A stretch of DNA of 64,000 nt from Diatrype stigma. Its lineage: Eukaryota; Ascomycota; Sordariomycetes; Xylariales; Diatrypaceae. The stretch covers positions 124,001 through 188,000 of the forward strand of contig JAKJXP020000006.1 in NCBI GenBank assembly GCA_022225965.2, written 5' to 3'. Below, in pieces: positions 46,186 to 59,349 of this stretch (position 1 is the first letter of the stretch; each line of letters begins with the position of its first letter). The notes under the pieces are model-generated. The model made no database searches, was not told where the DNA came from, and saw only the letters and a list, made by a program, of their open reading frames with translations. The position numbers and the translations under genes were made by a program.

Positions 46186-48546
46186 CCCTGGTCAAGGTTT
46201 CGTATCGTCCGACAAGCTTCGCAAGCGCTTATGTCAAAACCGATTATCCGGTAACACTGCTGGAAGAACGAGAAAAATACATGCTTCAACATGGAAAAGA
46301 GGCTTATGGACCATTCTAGGATTTCACAAGATATCAGAGTTGTAATCCATCTCAATTCCGCTCAAGTTCAGAGCGACCCAGATCCAGACCAGCATCGCAC
46401 AAACATATGGTAGCAGCTAAGCAGCAGCAGCTAGCCATGGCAGCCAGCCATAGTCCGGCTATTTTTACCGATTCCACCAATTCCACTGATTCGTATGGGG
46501 TGTAGTTGTAGCAGCCAGCTTTTGTCTTCTCTCGATCAACTTGCCATACATAATAATCCTTGGTGCCGTCGGTTCATCGGTGATCAGTTCACGGACCTCA
46601 GAGTGTGAACGAGCAGAGCGGCGTGTTGTGTTATTTGGTACTTTTTTAAATTCAATAGTAAAGTCATATCCCTTATTCAAGGTTATTCATACTCTCTTAC
46701 TTAGGCGTGCTATTTTTTATTTCCACCCTAGGCAAATCATATATTTGAAAGTACGAAGTTAGACGCACCCACTTCCATGCTTCTTGGCGGCCTAAAATAA
46801 CGTTTTCGACGTCTGACGTATAAAGCCAATTCACCCAGGCACCAGATGAGATGGTGGACATCAAATTACTAGCAACCCTCCAAGTCCAAAACCATGCGTC
46901 TATGTAGAAGACAATAAGAGGTATCGAATAGGTGTTTATATGAGATATTTGGACTGGGTCAGTTATATGAAGGTTGGCTCGTTGCTTTCTGTTTACCTGT
47001 TGCCCTTACTGGTCAGATTGCATGGATATGGCATCACGTCACACATGCAATCAGGCAATGCAAGGTCGGCACTTCGGCTCTCTCGGGCGGCTTTAGCTAG
47101 GATTTGGGAACTGCTGGTTTTCAGTGGTCAGTGGCCGCGAATCACATACAATGTGGGCAGACAGACCAAGGCTATCGAGTTCCCAACCAAGCCAGCGATA
47201 CGAGATGCTTACAAGATGGGTATATACAACTGAGAATGGCTGACATGACTAAGAATTCCTCTGGCACTCTGGCGCTCTGGCTCCTCTGTTCTCCTAGCTT
47301 TTGAACAAGCCTTTAAATAAGCCTTTGCATATGTATGTTGGGTGGGTATCATGAAGATCAAGCCCGACTACTTCGCAGTAGCCCGGGCATGTGCGTGGGT
47401 ATATTGGGTCTGCCATCTTGCTAACGGTAAGTGCCTACTTACCACCTTACCAGTGCCTACGCAATTCTACGTGCCCGTCCACTCTGCCACTGCAGTTCCT
47501 TCCTTCAAAGCTTCGAACCCACCCGGTGCCGGGCCGATGTCGAATCCATTGTCGATAATTAGAGGAAGGAACCCTCAAGCCCTTACTGAGTTCGCACATC
47601 CACGCATCCCGCTGATGTCATAGCGGCGCATACATCGCTCGAGTTCCCCGCCTCTAACCTGCCAACTTCCCGGACTTCCTCCCACCCCCCCTACCGAGAA
47701 GTTGTCATCATTAGATCAACCAACATAACTTATGGGTAACTTATGGGCTTCTTTGGGCCTTGATGGCTCTAATGGCTGGCCACATCCTGGTCGCCGGCCA
47801 CCCACACCCTCACCAACTGCCCTATCAGTCACTTCCGCTCGTATTCTTGGCTGCTAAGGCTGCAGCTAAAAGGCTATCTCGGCCAGCCGTCTGACTTTCG
47901 TCGCAAGCCGTCGTAACGGAAGGAAGCTTGCACTTTAAGCTATATGGGATGATCAGCGTTCGTCGGATCTTTTATCCATCAAAGTCGGCTTTAGGTAGCC
48001 CACAGTAGTTTCCCTTTGAAAACTCACCCCCGAAGGTTCTGACGACGTGCAAGGACCTCGGGACACCGAAACGCGTCAGCGACCACAATTATTCTTACTC
48101 GGGGGTTTTCGTCTATTCTCTATGCCTATCATAAGGCAAGTGCGAGTGCCAGTGCAAGTGATTCTATGGGTGCTCTCGATTTCAGACCGGTAACGCTTTC
48201 CACTACAACAACACCTCAGGAGTCCGTGGCAGTAGAACGGTTGTCAGACTTTCCTTTCGTGACATATTTTCTTGATAACAGTTGCATGTTGTTCCCGTCT
48301 TGACCAGTATCTAAAGTACGGCTCGGAAATTCTCGTCCCTGGTCTGTCCAACGCCAAGCAGAGACCGCAGAGCAGGTTCATACACTCTTGAAAACCCCTA
48401 TTTCTTGGGACCCAGCGATATCGAATCGATCCGGCTGGCTCGTTGGGATATCGCGATGTTTAGTTGGCTATAGAAGTTCTTGACAACCCCATTTTTGGCT
48501 CTGCCTTATTGCTCCTCGATCTTTTTCTCGGTGCTGGACTGCTACC
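46186..48546. other. Intergenic, 2.4 kb
   Basis: Ordinary composition with a CAG-rich patch (46414-46450). No convincing gene or RNA. The last ~500 bases are the GH76 promoter and leader. Confidence 0.5.
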
Positions 48547-50444
48547 ATGTTGCTTCAACGGCACAATGCATTCTCTCTTACAACCTCCCTCTTGTTGGGT
48601 AGTCATCTAGGATATGCTGCTTATAATTTAGACCTCGATTCAACAGGTAAGCCTAAGATGTCATGTGCCCCATATCTTGGAATATACCTAACCGAATCCG
48701 CAACCAGACTCTATTAAAGATGTCTCCAGCCAACTCGCCGCGGATCTTGTAACCTTCTACAATGGTGATCAGCCTGGACAGATCCCCGGTCTGTTGCCCG
48801 GGCCGTATTACTGTAAGTCTCCCCAAAACAAACGCTAGGGTCTTCGCTTAACAGTTCTTCGCAGGGTGGGAAGCAGGAGCAATGTTCGGCGCATTGATCG
48901 ACTACTGGTATTACACTGGCGATACAACATATAATGATATAACGACACAGGGCCTTCAGTTTCAAGTCGGACCTTACAATGACTATATGCCACCCAACCA
49001 GACACTAGCAGAAGGGAACGATGATCAAGGATTCTGGGGAATGACGGTTATGACCGCGGCCGAATACGCCTTCCCAAACCCTCCGGAGAATGAACCAGGG
49101 TGGCTTGCGCTCGCCCAAGCCGTCTTCAACACTCAGGCAGAGAGATGGGACACGCAGAACTGCAACGGCGGCTTGCGGTGGCAGATCTTCACTTGGAACA
49201 ACGGCTACAACTACAAGAACTCGATATCGCAGGCTTGCTTCTTCAACATTGCAGCGCGTCTGGCGCTGTACACTGGGAACACCACCTACGCCGACTGGGC
49301 CGTCAAGACATGGAATTGGATGGAGGACGTCAAGTTCATAGACGACTCGTATAGAATCTACGATGGCGCGCATACCGACGACGGGTGCAAAACGATCACC
49401 CCGTACGAATTCTCGTACAACGTTGGCTCGTTCCTCCACGGCGCCGCTGCGATGTATGCGTACTATAACGGTCTGGGTCAGGCGAGCGACAGCGACACAT
49501 GGAAGGGACACGTTGACGGGCTGATGAATTCCACCGAGAATATATTCTTCTTCGGGGACACCACGGAGGATCGGGTCATGATCGAGATTTCCTGCGAGCC
49601 TGTTAATTTATGCGATATAGACCAGCTCTCTTTCAAGGCATTTCTGAGCCGGTGGATGGCCGCAACGACTAAGTGGGCTCCGTGGACCTACGACCGCGTG
49701 AAGACGCTCCTGCGAAACTCGGCCAAGGCGGCGATCGCGCAATGCACGGGCGGCGACAACGGGCGGATGTGCGGGTTTAAGTGGGCGAACAATAGCGGAG
49801 CCTACGACGGCACGACGGGTGTCGGTCAGCAGATGGACGCCATGGAGGTCATACTCGGCAACATGATCCAGGAAGCCAGTGCGCCTGTTACCAACACCAC
49901 TGGCGGGACTAGTACTGGGGACTCCGACGCGGGTAGTGCGGCTGGTCCAGATGACGGGCGCGCCAGCGGGATGGGGGCCATCGGCCCCGGCGACCGCTTC
50001 GGCGCCGCCATCTTGACCATCATTGTGCTGTGCGGTTTCCTGACCGGGCTCGTCTTCATGCTAGCCGACGAAGAGAAGTCGCCGAAGGAGAACTGGGCGA
50101 ACTTCCGGTCATCCATGACGGATCTATCGTCGGGCGCGCTATTCGCCCAAATAGTAGCCGGGAGGCCCACCGCCGAGGAGAAGGGCAAGGGCCTGGTGGT
50201 GAGCGACGCGAGCTCCGGCGAACACTCCCCCGCAGCCGCGGCGTACCCACTACCACATAATAACGAAAAGTCTTCGAGTCGAGCGCGGACGATGCCCCAG
50301 TATCTGCGAGGTGTCCTGTCCAAGGGTGCCACCACCACTACGGCTACTACGAACAACGATGCCGCTGGCATCTCGCCACCCGCTGCAACATCGAATACTA
50401 GAGGACACCTCCTCAGGCGACCATTCGGACAGAGATATGCTTAA
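48547..50444 (+). CDS. GH76 alpha-1,6-mannanase-like cell-wall protein (Dfg5/Dcw1 family)
   Basis: Exons 48547-48646, 48708-48812 and 48865-50444 (introns 61 and 52 nt) give 594 aa. A signal peptide (about 1-24) leads into a GH76 (alpha/alpha)6 barrel. The catalytic Asp pair is visible in EGNDDQGFWG (about 121-122), with NGGLRWQIFTWNNGYNYKN and NYKNSISQACFFNIAARLAL. Dfg5/Dcw1 proteins are thought to cut GPI glycans and link GPI proteins to wall glucan. Unusually for that group, the C-terminus is not a GPI signal: a Gly/Ser linker leads to one transmembrane helix (about 446-468, AAILTIIVLCGFLTGLVFML) and a ~126-residue polar tail predicted to be cytosolic. Confidence 0.92.
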
Positions 50445-53400
50445 GTAATGATATAATCACAAGTCTTACCTGGTTTAATCTCTTAATCATCCAGGGGACA
50501 AACAACCTTGGTATGCATATCGCGTTTTGCAAACGAATTTTTATCAGTTATGGGTTGGTCGGTATTTGGATTATGATATGGGCTTCACTAGAAGAACATG
50601 GCACGGCATGGCATGGGCATGGCATGGCATGGCATGGCATGGCATGGCATGGATATGGAGTACGGGTCTCGTTTCTGTTCTGATTCTGGTTTACATGACA
50701 TCGGCCTCCTACAGTGCCATCGATGATATTGGTAGATAGGCTATCATTTGTTCATGAAAATAAAATAAAAATTACAAACAAGAAAGGATGGGACTGGGAC
50801 TGTTGATCAATGTCACGTCTGATGTCCAAAAGGGGGAAGGTTCTAAGCATCATAGATTGATGACTGCTAATTGAGGCCGCGACAATACTCCTGATGCCCC
50901 CTTCCGCTGGGCAGGTAGATGGAAGTGCATCCCTCTGTCGGCGACGGACCTGTTGTTCCTGGTGGATAGTTTGAGTTTGGGCGTTTCCCTATGCGGACGA
51001 GTGCGTACCACGTCCACGTAATGGACGTTGGACGCCTGCAAAGTTGACTACGTACCTACATTGAATCCTACATACCTGGAAAAGTCTAATTAGTAAACAT
51101 GCGCTTTGTTGCACATACTAGGAGCATACGCCGTTCTTGTCAAATCCGTGGTTGGCCGTGGCAACCATCAGGAGTCAGCATGATACGGGGTGACGTGGCT
51201 CTACGATAAGACTTTCGAACTGATGCGCTGATACTGAGAGAGGTTTTTTGTGAGTGCCTTCTAATTACGAGGTACATCCACCATCCCTTTCGGTGTCAAT
51301 GTCAATCATCACGTAGGTCGTGATGGCTTGTGACGGCTGTGCCCCTATGATTGTCGGTCTGGAAAATTACCCCGTGGATTAACCCGTGCGCTTACTTGAC
51401 TTGGATCTAAATAAAGTATACACAATTCTGGGTCGGGGGGATAACGCAATAGGGGCTACATAGATCCACTTGGAACCCCATTACCCACTAGTTTCAGGGG
51501 TAAGCTACCTACCGATATTATAGATATATAGAGGGAGGGAGGGCCCTTTCCTTGATTCATAGGTTATAACGAGGAGCTTATAACTAGCAGTTGGGAGTTG
51601 GCTATCATTTGACCCTTCCCCTTACCAAGCCGTTGCCTACCTGGAACACCACATTACCAGCTAGCCACCTTGTCTTGTCTTGTGCATCGAGTCAACTGGC
51701 CCTCTGCCATAGACTCGGGTCAGATAGATGCTGATGGACAAGACCTTGACAAAGTATTCCTAATGCCTTCAGGTGGCAGTAAGAAGAATCGTTCGGGCCG
51801 ATTCATCGAAGGTTCATTCGTCCCTCCATACCCAAACCTCTATTTTTCCGAGATGTGAGTCATGTGATGGGCTTGGAATCATAGACCTCTCCTCCATCAA
51901 GTTTCCATACTTAGATCACTACTGGATTGTGTCCCAGCACGAGACCTGTTTCCGTTCCTGGAGGGAACCCTGCTGCCTATACCTGTCCTGAGACAACGTT
52001 ATATGACACTTAGAGTTGACTACCAACGCCGTGGTGTTGGGATGGTTACATATGATAACACAGTTCGCGCATTGTTTGACGAGTCAGAGCAGCTCTACAG
52101 TATCTGCTTCGCAATGAAGACATTCGGCTATAGCCTTTGGTTTCCTGTCGCATTCTATTTCTCTGCCTATCAAGAAGATATGAATATTCCTCTCGTCCTT
52201 AGGTTATGTGGGACCGCAAAGACGGATCTAGGTCTCCTAGTTATATAACGTACATCTGAGCGGGTGGCTTGCTTGTGGTTCTGGGGAGAACATGACAGAG
52301 GATATCGAAGGTCAAGTTAGACAAAAAGGGCTAAAGCCTTGTGCTGACATCTCAATGGCTAAAGAGGAGTCTCCCGGTTTTCGTGTTACCCCGGCCCCTC
52401 AGTCTCGTAGTAGATTCAAGGGTTACACCGGCGAGCGGCTCAACGTCGCATGAAGTGTACTCATGACCCGTTTGGTCTACTGTAACTTTCCAAGCTGGGC
52501 AGACCCGGTGGACGGTATCGCTTAAATATGAAAAAGCTCCTATCCAAGGTATTGCAATTATTCCTGATCCCTCCGGCTTAAGATTTGCTAGTACTCCAGT
52601 GCGACACCCTAGGACGAAATATCTGTCGTTCCGTTATTCTCGTTCGTCCCGAAGTACGATCCAGATCATCCGTTGTGTCCGCCGGATCATTCATATGATC
52701 AGGTGAAGTCGACGGACGTTGATAGAATTGGGTCGGATCAAATTGGTTTCGAGAGCCGTGGGAGCCCGAGACAATAGCAAACAGAACCTGGGCTCGAGCA
52801 GGCCGAACATGTTCAGCAATACCTATCAACACAAAACGACCTATGGTGACACGGGAGCCATCGCTGCCTTGGACGATTTGACTGGAGAGATTGGAGAGTA
52901 AAGTTTCGACATTCCCACCTCGTATCGCACCTGTACCACGAGCTGAGGTCGAACCAGATTCAGCAAAAGCCAATCCCACAAATGCCGGTTACCTACCCCA
53001 TCTGCCAACAGCCTCTCATTTCGACCCGCTTGCCGGGAAGGATGGCTCGGCCAAGGGCAGCAAGCAGACGGGTTACTTGCTGCCAACCGGCCTCACACAG
53101 AAAGTGATGCAAGGAGCCGAGGGGGTCTCGTTACTGGAACCGGTTTGAACGCCTAGAATTCGACGATTTGACGAGCGGCGGAGACGCTGTTCCACAGAAC
53201 TGGTAAAGGGGTCACTTCCATTTCGGGCTGCTGTTTCTGGGTTGGACCAATCACGTCAAACCGCGGCGGAGAGGCCCAATCAGAAGGTAGCCGCTTCATC
53301 GGTTTTCTGCACCTATTTTTCCCTGTCCCTGCCTCCTGTCTGTTCGATGTCGGATTTTCCCACCATCTTGGCAAGCCAGTCTCTTCATAAATCTGATACC

Positions 53401-54583
53401 TGAAGAAAGGTCAGCGTTACCCAATAGAAGAGAAGGAAAGAGATCTCTTATATAATCGATCTAATGCATACCTACCACCTACATACTTGCCTTCCTTCCT
53501 ACCTGCTTGTCTACCTATCTCCTACATATATAGTACTTATCTAGGCCATCGACTGCCTGGTACGATCCCTATAGGGCTTTGGCGATTCATCTGATATCTT
53601 CAGACAAGCACCACCGTGAGACCCTTCTATGTCACTTTGGGTAGGCTGCCTTGGATAGCTGCCTTATAGGCCACAAAGGTTCTTAGCCTGGAGGTACGTT
53701 ATTAGTCGACTGCATATGGTTCTCTTCGAGTTGGGGCCTTGGAAGGTTCCAATGAAATCGGTGCCTCGAATAAACGCTTGCCTGTATCTACCTGTACCTG
53801 CCTGTCTGTACCTGCCTACCTGAAGTACCTATACCGTTTTCGCGTAATAAGTCACCATCGTTCCTTCCTTCCCTTGTGTTCTACTATCCCCACGACGTAG
53901 GGTACATACAGACCTCCTGCCAGTAGGTACACACCCAAGTATCTATTCCCCTTTACCCTCACCCTCACCCTCACCCTCACCCACAGCCCACAACCCATTA
54001 CGTATTGCCGATAACCGATAACAGACGCCTGATGGCTGATTATTGATTACTGATTACCTTCCTACTTCTAGGTGACCCTGTGGCCTTTAAGCCTGTATCT
54101 GCACACGTCTCGTCTCTTCCTTCGTCCCTTTCCACATAAACCCAATCACCCACCAACCTTGGAACTTCCGTACCTGATCACTTATTTCCCTACACACCCA
54201 CTTACTTTTCCTTATCCAGCCCTTCATCATTTCGGTACACCCAGCGTGCAGCGAAGTCCGTTATCACTTCAAACTCCTTACCCCGCATCGTCATCCTTTC
54301 AGTCAACGCGTTGTTCTAACCCACCATCGCGTCGGTGTGGCCGACGCATCCAATATCATCCCAGCTTGACCCTCCAGGCCTAGCAACCGTTCATCCAGTG
54401 TATAACAACAACGAAACCACATCCCCAGAGAATTCGGGATTGTCTACTACCTTCTACACACCACATCCTAGGGGATTGTATCACCATTTCTACTCTCAAC
54501 TCATCACAACCCAACGCGACTTTGGTAGCAACACCTAAGCATACATCAACTTGCGCCAAGGAACCCAACAACGGAAAGAAAAG
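50445..54583. other. Intergenic, 4.1 kb
   Basis: The longest gene-free stretch outside the transposon. Holds a (GGCAT)n repeat (50605-50652), a CTACCT-rich tract (53468-53530), a (CACCCT)n run (53954-53982) and pyrimidine-rich leader sequence before 54584. Opposed open frames at 52578-53148 are each under 135 codons and have no recognisable domain. Confidence 0.5.
50605..50652. repeat. (GGCAT)n microsatellite
   Basis: Nine or so pentamer copies with one irregular unit, about 160 bases after the GH76 stop codon. Confidence 0.92.
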
Positions 54584-55129
54584 ATGATTGCCACTGTCAT
54601 CACCGTTGTGCAACCCCGCGGAGGTGGCACGTACACCGAGGGCCCGCCGCTGGATGGAGGTGCTGGACCTGGTGTCCTTGCTGGCAATAAGTCCGAGAAC
54701 CATTCAGCGTCCGTGGAGGTTGGTGTCATCGCTGGCGTGGTTTCCGCTATTGTTGGCACCCTCGTCGGCTTGTTTGCCTGGCGTGCTATCAGAATCTGGA
54801 AAGCCAAGAAGAAGGCTGCCACAGCCACTGAAGCTGACGGCCAATCTTCCGAGGGCATTGCCCAACCCACCACCCAGCCTAAAGATGATCGGGATGTCGA
54901 GCGCCTCAGTACCATCGAGAGTGATAAGGTCCTTGCATTCGAGCAGCCGCCGCGTGCCGCTCCCATCATGAACTGGAAGACTTGGGGCAAGCATGGCCAG
55001 CATGGTCAGCATGGTCAGCGTGACGGTGGTATGTCTTGCACTCGCATCCAAAAGTACCACCCTGTTTACTCCAAATCACATAGCTAATCTTTCATAGTGG
55101 AGGAGCACGAGATAACAAATCGTATCTAA
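54584..55129 (+). CDS. Small single-pass membrane protein, unknown function
   Basis: Exons 54584-55028 and 55098-55129 across a 69-nt intron (donor GTATGT, branch GCTAAT, acceptor CATAG) give 158 aa ending VEEHEITNRI. Without the intron the frame would end a few codons later in a different tail. There is no N-terminal signal peptide but a clear internal helix (VEVGVIAGVVSAIVGTLVGL) flanked outside by a Gly-rich segment with a possible N-glycosylation site (NHS) and inside by RAIRIWKAKKKA. This implies an Nout/Cin orientation. The cytosolic part is charged, with HGQ repeats (GKHGQHGQHGQ). Similar short Ser/Gly-TM-basic proteins are common in Pezizomycotina. No named family recognised. Confidence 0.72.
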
Positions 55130-55997
55130 GCACCTAAGGACGCAACTAAGGTCACCATCGAACCATCAGTTCACATTTCGACGACACATCACAACACCTA
55201 CCATGGCTGGCACCTCTCTTCACCAACTCTATTGAGAATTTCTAAGGTAATCTGCATGCAGGGCTGGGCGGATCTTGAAGGGTGCACAGGGGAGAGACTG
55301 GCAAATTGATTGGAGGCAAATTACATGATTGCTGCTTTTACATGCATAGCTTGATGGCCACGGTTTATATCACATGTCCTTTTAGGAAGTTTTCTTGTAA
55401 CCAGTGCTATATGTCAAGATGTCACTGGGTGTTTTCAGGAACAATGAGTCATCTTTGAGAGTCATCACAGGCATGGATGAACGGTTGTGTCCTTGTTACT
55501 CTAGTGGAAGGGCATATTTCTCAGGCAGGAACCATCTTTATAACACCAGAGCTCAAATGATTGCAACTGTTCAATGACCATGCAGGCCTTAGGTGATCAC
55601 CATGCAGCCGTACTTGACTGATGCCGTGCTTTTGACCTTCGTCCCTTGCTGATGGCATTCTGGATCCTTCTTGATATGTATTTCTCAAATCAAGCTGACA
55701 TTACGGTATATATGCCATACCCTGATGGCCTGCAAGTTGGCCAACCTGTGGGCTCTGGTCTCTTGTCTGCCCAAAGCATCAGAAGCATAGGTGGTTTGGT
55801 GGGCGCCTGGGGCAGGTACTAGGTAGCTGGCAACATGCTATAGCAGCTAATGTGCTTTCTGTACTTTATATACCTATGATACAATCTATAAAGAACTACA
55901 GAAACACTGATTAGTACGGCTGGTAGCTATTAATGCCGGCGGATTAAGCATGCAAATTTTCGCTTAATTGATTTCTACTTGTTTGATAATCTCGAAC
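55130..55997. other. Intergenic
   Basis: About 870 bases of ordinary composition. No gene or repeat seen. Confidence 0.5.
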
Positions 55998-57272
55998 ATG
56001 TACCAGCAACTACATACCTTCCCCTCTAGAATTCATTCCAACCCAGCAAGAACAGCAACTGCAACAACGGTAGCAACAGTAACAGCAACCGTACCAGCAC
56101 CAGCACCAGCAGCAACAAACAACAACCACAGCAGAAACAACAACAGAAACAGCAGCAGCAGCAACAACATGCATTCATCCAAAAACAAGGCCGTCGCCAA
56201 CGCCAAGCAGGAGTTCCTGCATGCGGCGTCGATGCTCTGGTGCCACCAGGCGCTGAACAACGACGGCTTCAGATTGGCGATGGACCTTGTTGGCAGCGGC
56301 AACCCCAGCCGCCCCTACCGGCTGGAGGTTGCCCTGCAGTCGTCGATCCGGGTTGCTCCCGCTTCTGCTCCTGCTCCCGCTCCCACTCCCAAGATCGTTG
56401 CCCCTGTTGTCGACGCCCTGGCTGCTCCCGCCGCCGCCGGTGCTGCTGCTGCCATTACCACCACCACCACTACCACCAATACCACTACCAATACCACTAC
56501 CACCACTACTGCTGCTGCCGCTGCCGCTGCCGCCCCGGCTCCTGCTCCCGTGTCAGCAAAGCAGCGTCGACGTCAATTCCTGGAACAGGTGCATGCAGCA
56601 GCAGCAGCAGCCAAAGCAACCACCAGCTCTGCCGCTGCCGCCACCACCACGTCGACCCCCCCTGTCGACGTCGACACCAATGCCATTGCCGCTGCCAACG
56701 TCCAAGCCAAAGCCAAAGCCAAGACCAAAACTGCCGCTTCTGTCCATAGCCGAGCCAAGGGTGTCTTGGTGGACCTTCATGACGACGACGACGATGACAA
56801 TGACGACGACAACAGCAATAACTACACCTATAAGAACAAAACCTATGACGCCGCCATGATGACGACAGGAGATGCGGCGGCGTCGACGGCAAAGGCAAGC
56901 AAAGAGAAGAAGAAGAAGAAAGACCCCGTAGTGGACCACGGCCTAGAGGGCCTCGTCTTTACGCCAACAACCACTCCCGCATCGGCGTCGACATCCCCTT
57001 CTACGCCCACGTCCACGCTGTCGCCTACGGCACAGTCGTTCGTCCTCCCAAGCCAACCGCGCTCTGCCAATCCGCCTGCTGGCGCGCCTGTCCCACGCCA
57101 TTCGCATTCTGCCAATTCACTGGCTGGCGTGCCTGTTCCGAGGCCATCGCTTTCTGCCAATTCACTGGCTGGCGGCGTGCCTGCTCCGCACCCGCACCAT
57201 GGCAGTGGTGTTGTGCTGCGCCGCCGTGGCGGTGGCGGTCCCGCCTCCTCTGCTTACTTCGACTACTTCTGA
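55998..57272 (+). CDS. Low-complexity hypothetical protein
   Basis: Single frame of 424 aa from ATG 55998 (frame opens upstream only on non-ATG codons); an alternative ATG at 56169 would remove a Thr/Ala/Asn-rich leader. The only part that looks folded is NAKQEFLHAASMLWCHQALN through GFRLAMDLVGSGNPSRPYRLEVALQ. The rest is Ala/Pro/Thr tracts, a Thr run, an Asp/Asn-rich patch, a Lys run (KEKKKKKD) and three imperfect C-terminal copies of a ~20-residue Ser-Ala-Asn-Ser-Leu-Ala-Gly-Val-Pro unit. Function unknown. The length of uninterrupted frame in such repetitive DNA is only moderate evidence for coding. Confidence 0.5.
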   Translation: MYQQLHTFPSRIHSNPARTATATTVATVTATVPAPAPAATNNNHSRNNNRNSSSSNNMHSSKNKAVANAKQEFLHAASMLWCHQALNNDGFRLAMDLVGSGNPSRPYRLEVALQSSIRVAPASAPAPAPTPKIVAPVVDALAAPAAAGAAAAITTTTTTTNTTTNTTTTTTAAAAAAAAPAPAPVSAKQRRRQFLEQVHAAAAAAKATTSSAAAATTTSTPPVDVDTNAIAAANVQAKAKAKTKTAASVHSRAKGVLVDLHDDDDDDNDDDNSNNYTYKNKTYDAAMMTTGDAAASTAKASKEKKKKKDPVVDHGLEGLVFTPTTTPASASTSPSTPTSTLSPTAQSFVLPSQPRSANPPAGAPVPRHSHSANSLAGVPVPRPSLSANSLAGGVPAPHPHHGSGVVLRRRGGGGPASSAYFDYF

Positions 57273-57513
57273 GCGAATATGACGTTGCGTACATGCATGC
57301 ATGCGGAGGACGATGGCCTCTCGACGTGGTTGGTGGGGAAGAACAAGAGGGTGTTTGGCGGGCTTGTGGAGGAAAGGGTAAGGGAAAGGAAAAGGGATTC
57401 TTTGTGCGGTTTTGCACCTTGGCTAGTGCGGTTATGCTGTGTCGTCGTGAGTCTAGCATGGCCAAGGGGGTGCTCAGAGGAGGTTCTCACACCATGAAAG
57501 GGAGGGCCGGCGC

Positions 57514-57654
<141 letters not shown>

Positions 57655-59349
57655 ACATCCAGTGCCAAATACAAAGTCCAAGCTTGGGGTGACGACAAAA
57701 CTTGGTAATCGGATTAAGCCCGCTTATTCGCTTATGATTACCTGGGATATCTTGCAATATGCACCTTGATATGCCGTTAATCCGCTTCTTCATGCTCGTA
57801 AGTCTCAGTCACTATGGCGTTTTTGCCCTGTCTCCCCTTTGTCTCTGTTGCCAACCCTGGCTGGCCATGAATACGAAATTGCCATGGCCATACCGGAAAG
57901 CATACTCTGGTCCTATCCAGGCTCATGCATAATAGCACCCTTATTGCCAGAGCCGTGAGCGCACGGTAGAGGTCATAACAGGTAAGGCTACCAAGGTTAT
58001 GCCACTGCTCTAAGCACATATACATACGCACTATAAATGAATAGAGAGAAAGATAAGTCTTCATCACATAAAGAGTGAAAACAGCAGTGTTTCTACAAAC
58101 CGGTTGAAACAGGCCGATAGAGCTTGCTCTCACTTTGGCGCATGCTGCATGCTTCTTGTCCAACCACCACCCTGTCATGGACAAGAGCAAGTCCGGGAAA
58201 CACGCTCATGACTAGTGATGCGTGGTGGAAGAGGACATGCTCCGTGGCAAAGCCCATATGCATGACATACCGGACTGGGTGGGGACGGGGACGGGAACAA
58301 GGACAAATGCTGGGATTGGGGATGGAGGTCACCATGGTTCTTTGTTGTCTTTGCTGGTCATGGTGATTCATACCTGAGTCCTTGCATGTCGAAACAAACG
58401 CATGCTAATCGGTTTGAGTCGCCATAGAACAGACACAGGCCCCTCGGGACAGTGGGGAGCAATGTGCGGCAATTTCCCCAGGGTCGTACAGGGGGCGAGC
58501 CAGAGCAGCAACTGCAGCGGATGCCGTGATAGCCAGCCTTACAGAGCTTAGATGCAGCGTGAGCCACACGAACACTGGGTTCTTTGTTAGCACGGCGAGG
58601 CCAACTAAGTAAGGCCCAACAACACAGCAGCCTCATCCCATAGGTCGTGCCGTGCTTTCTTCCCCTTAAGAGGTGGGGAGAAGGTCGGAGCGTTAAGTTG
58701 TGTAGCGTCTTCGGAGACACGGAAGCGATTGCGGCTTAATTATGAGGATGGGGAGAAAAACGGCTTGCTGCTTGCTACCCCCAGTCCGGTTTTGGTCTTT
58801 GGAACGATATGGACGATCGGTCCTGATGACCTCTATGTTGATTAGCCTTGTGTAGTTACTCTGGTAAACCCCCTCATTCGATCAAGGCAAATAGTAGTGA
58901 CTGAACCTACCCTGCCATGCATCTTCTAACGATGGACGCCGTGGTGGGATTTGGCAGAAAATGTGGTAGCTTTGGGGCCGGGGATGGGGCCCCTGAGGGT
59001 GGAAATGGAGGTATATCCAAACTGCAACACGTTGATATTTAGCGAGGCGCCGCAGGAAATTATGAGGATGGTTTGAATCGCTAGAATCCTGGGTGTAATG
59101 TCCCCAGTATAACGTCTCACCCGTGCCAGGGGCTGACCACGGCGACACAGTCGAGGCATCATGAGACTACTAGTTGTAAGACGGAACTCTCGAGCAAAGG
59201 GGAACTTGGGAGACTATGTTATATTATTGTATTCTTTGGGAAGGGGTTATCACTGCATAGCTTCCTAGCTTCATAGTTCGATACGCCCAATATAACCATA
59301 CCCCCTCAATCCAACATAGGAAGCCCGCTGAAAGGGCATGTGGGTTCTC
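57655..59349. other. Intergenic, 1.7 kb
   Basis: Right of the gap. Short open frames only, none with a recognisable domain. Includes the 3' side of the F-box gene. Confidence 0.5.

Noticed and set aside
52578..53148. Opposed open frames of 133 and 85 residues
   Set aside because: Neither shows a domain, signal peptide or intron signals; no way to tell which, if any, is real.
53954..53982. CACCCT repeat as a telomere-like array
   Set aside because: The unit is not CCCTAA and is only a few copies long; plain simple repeat.
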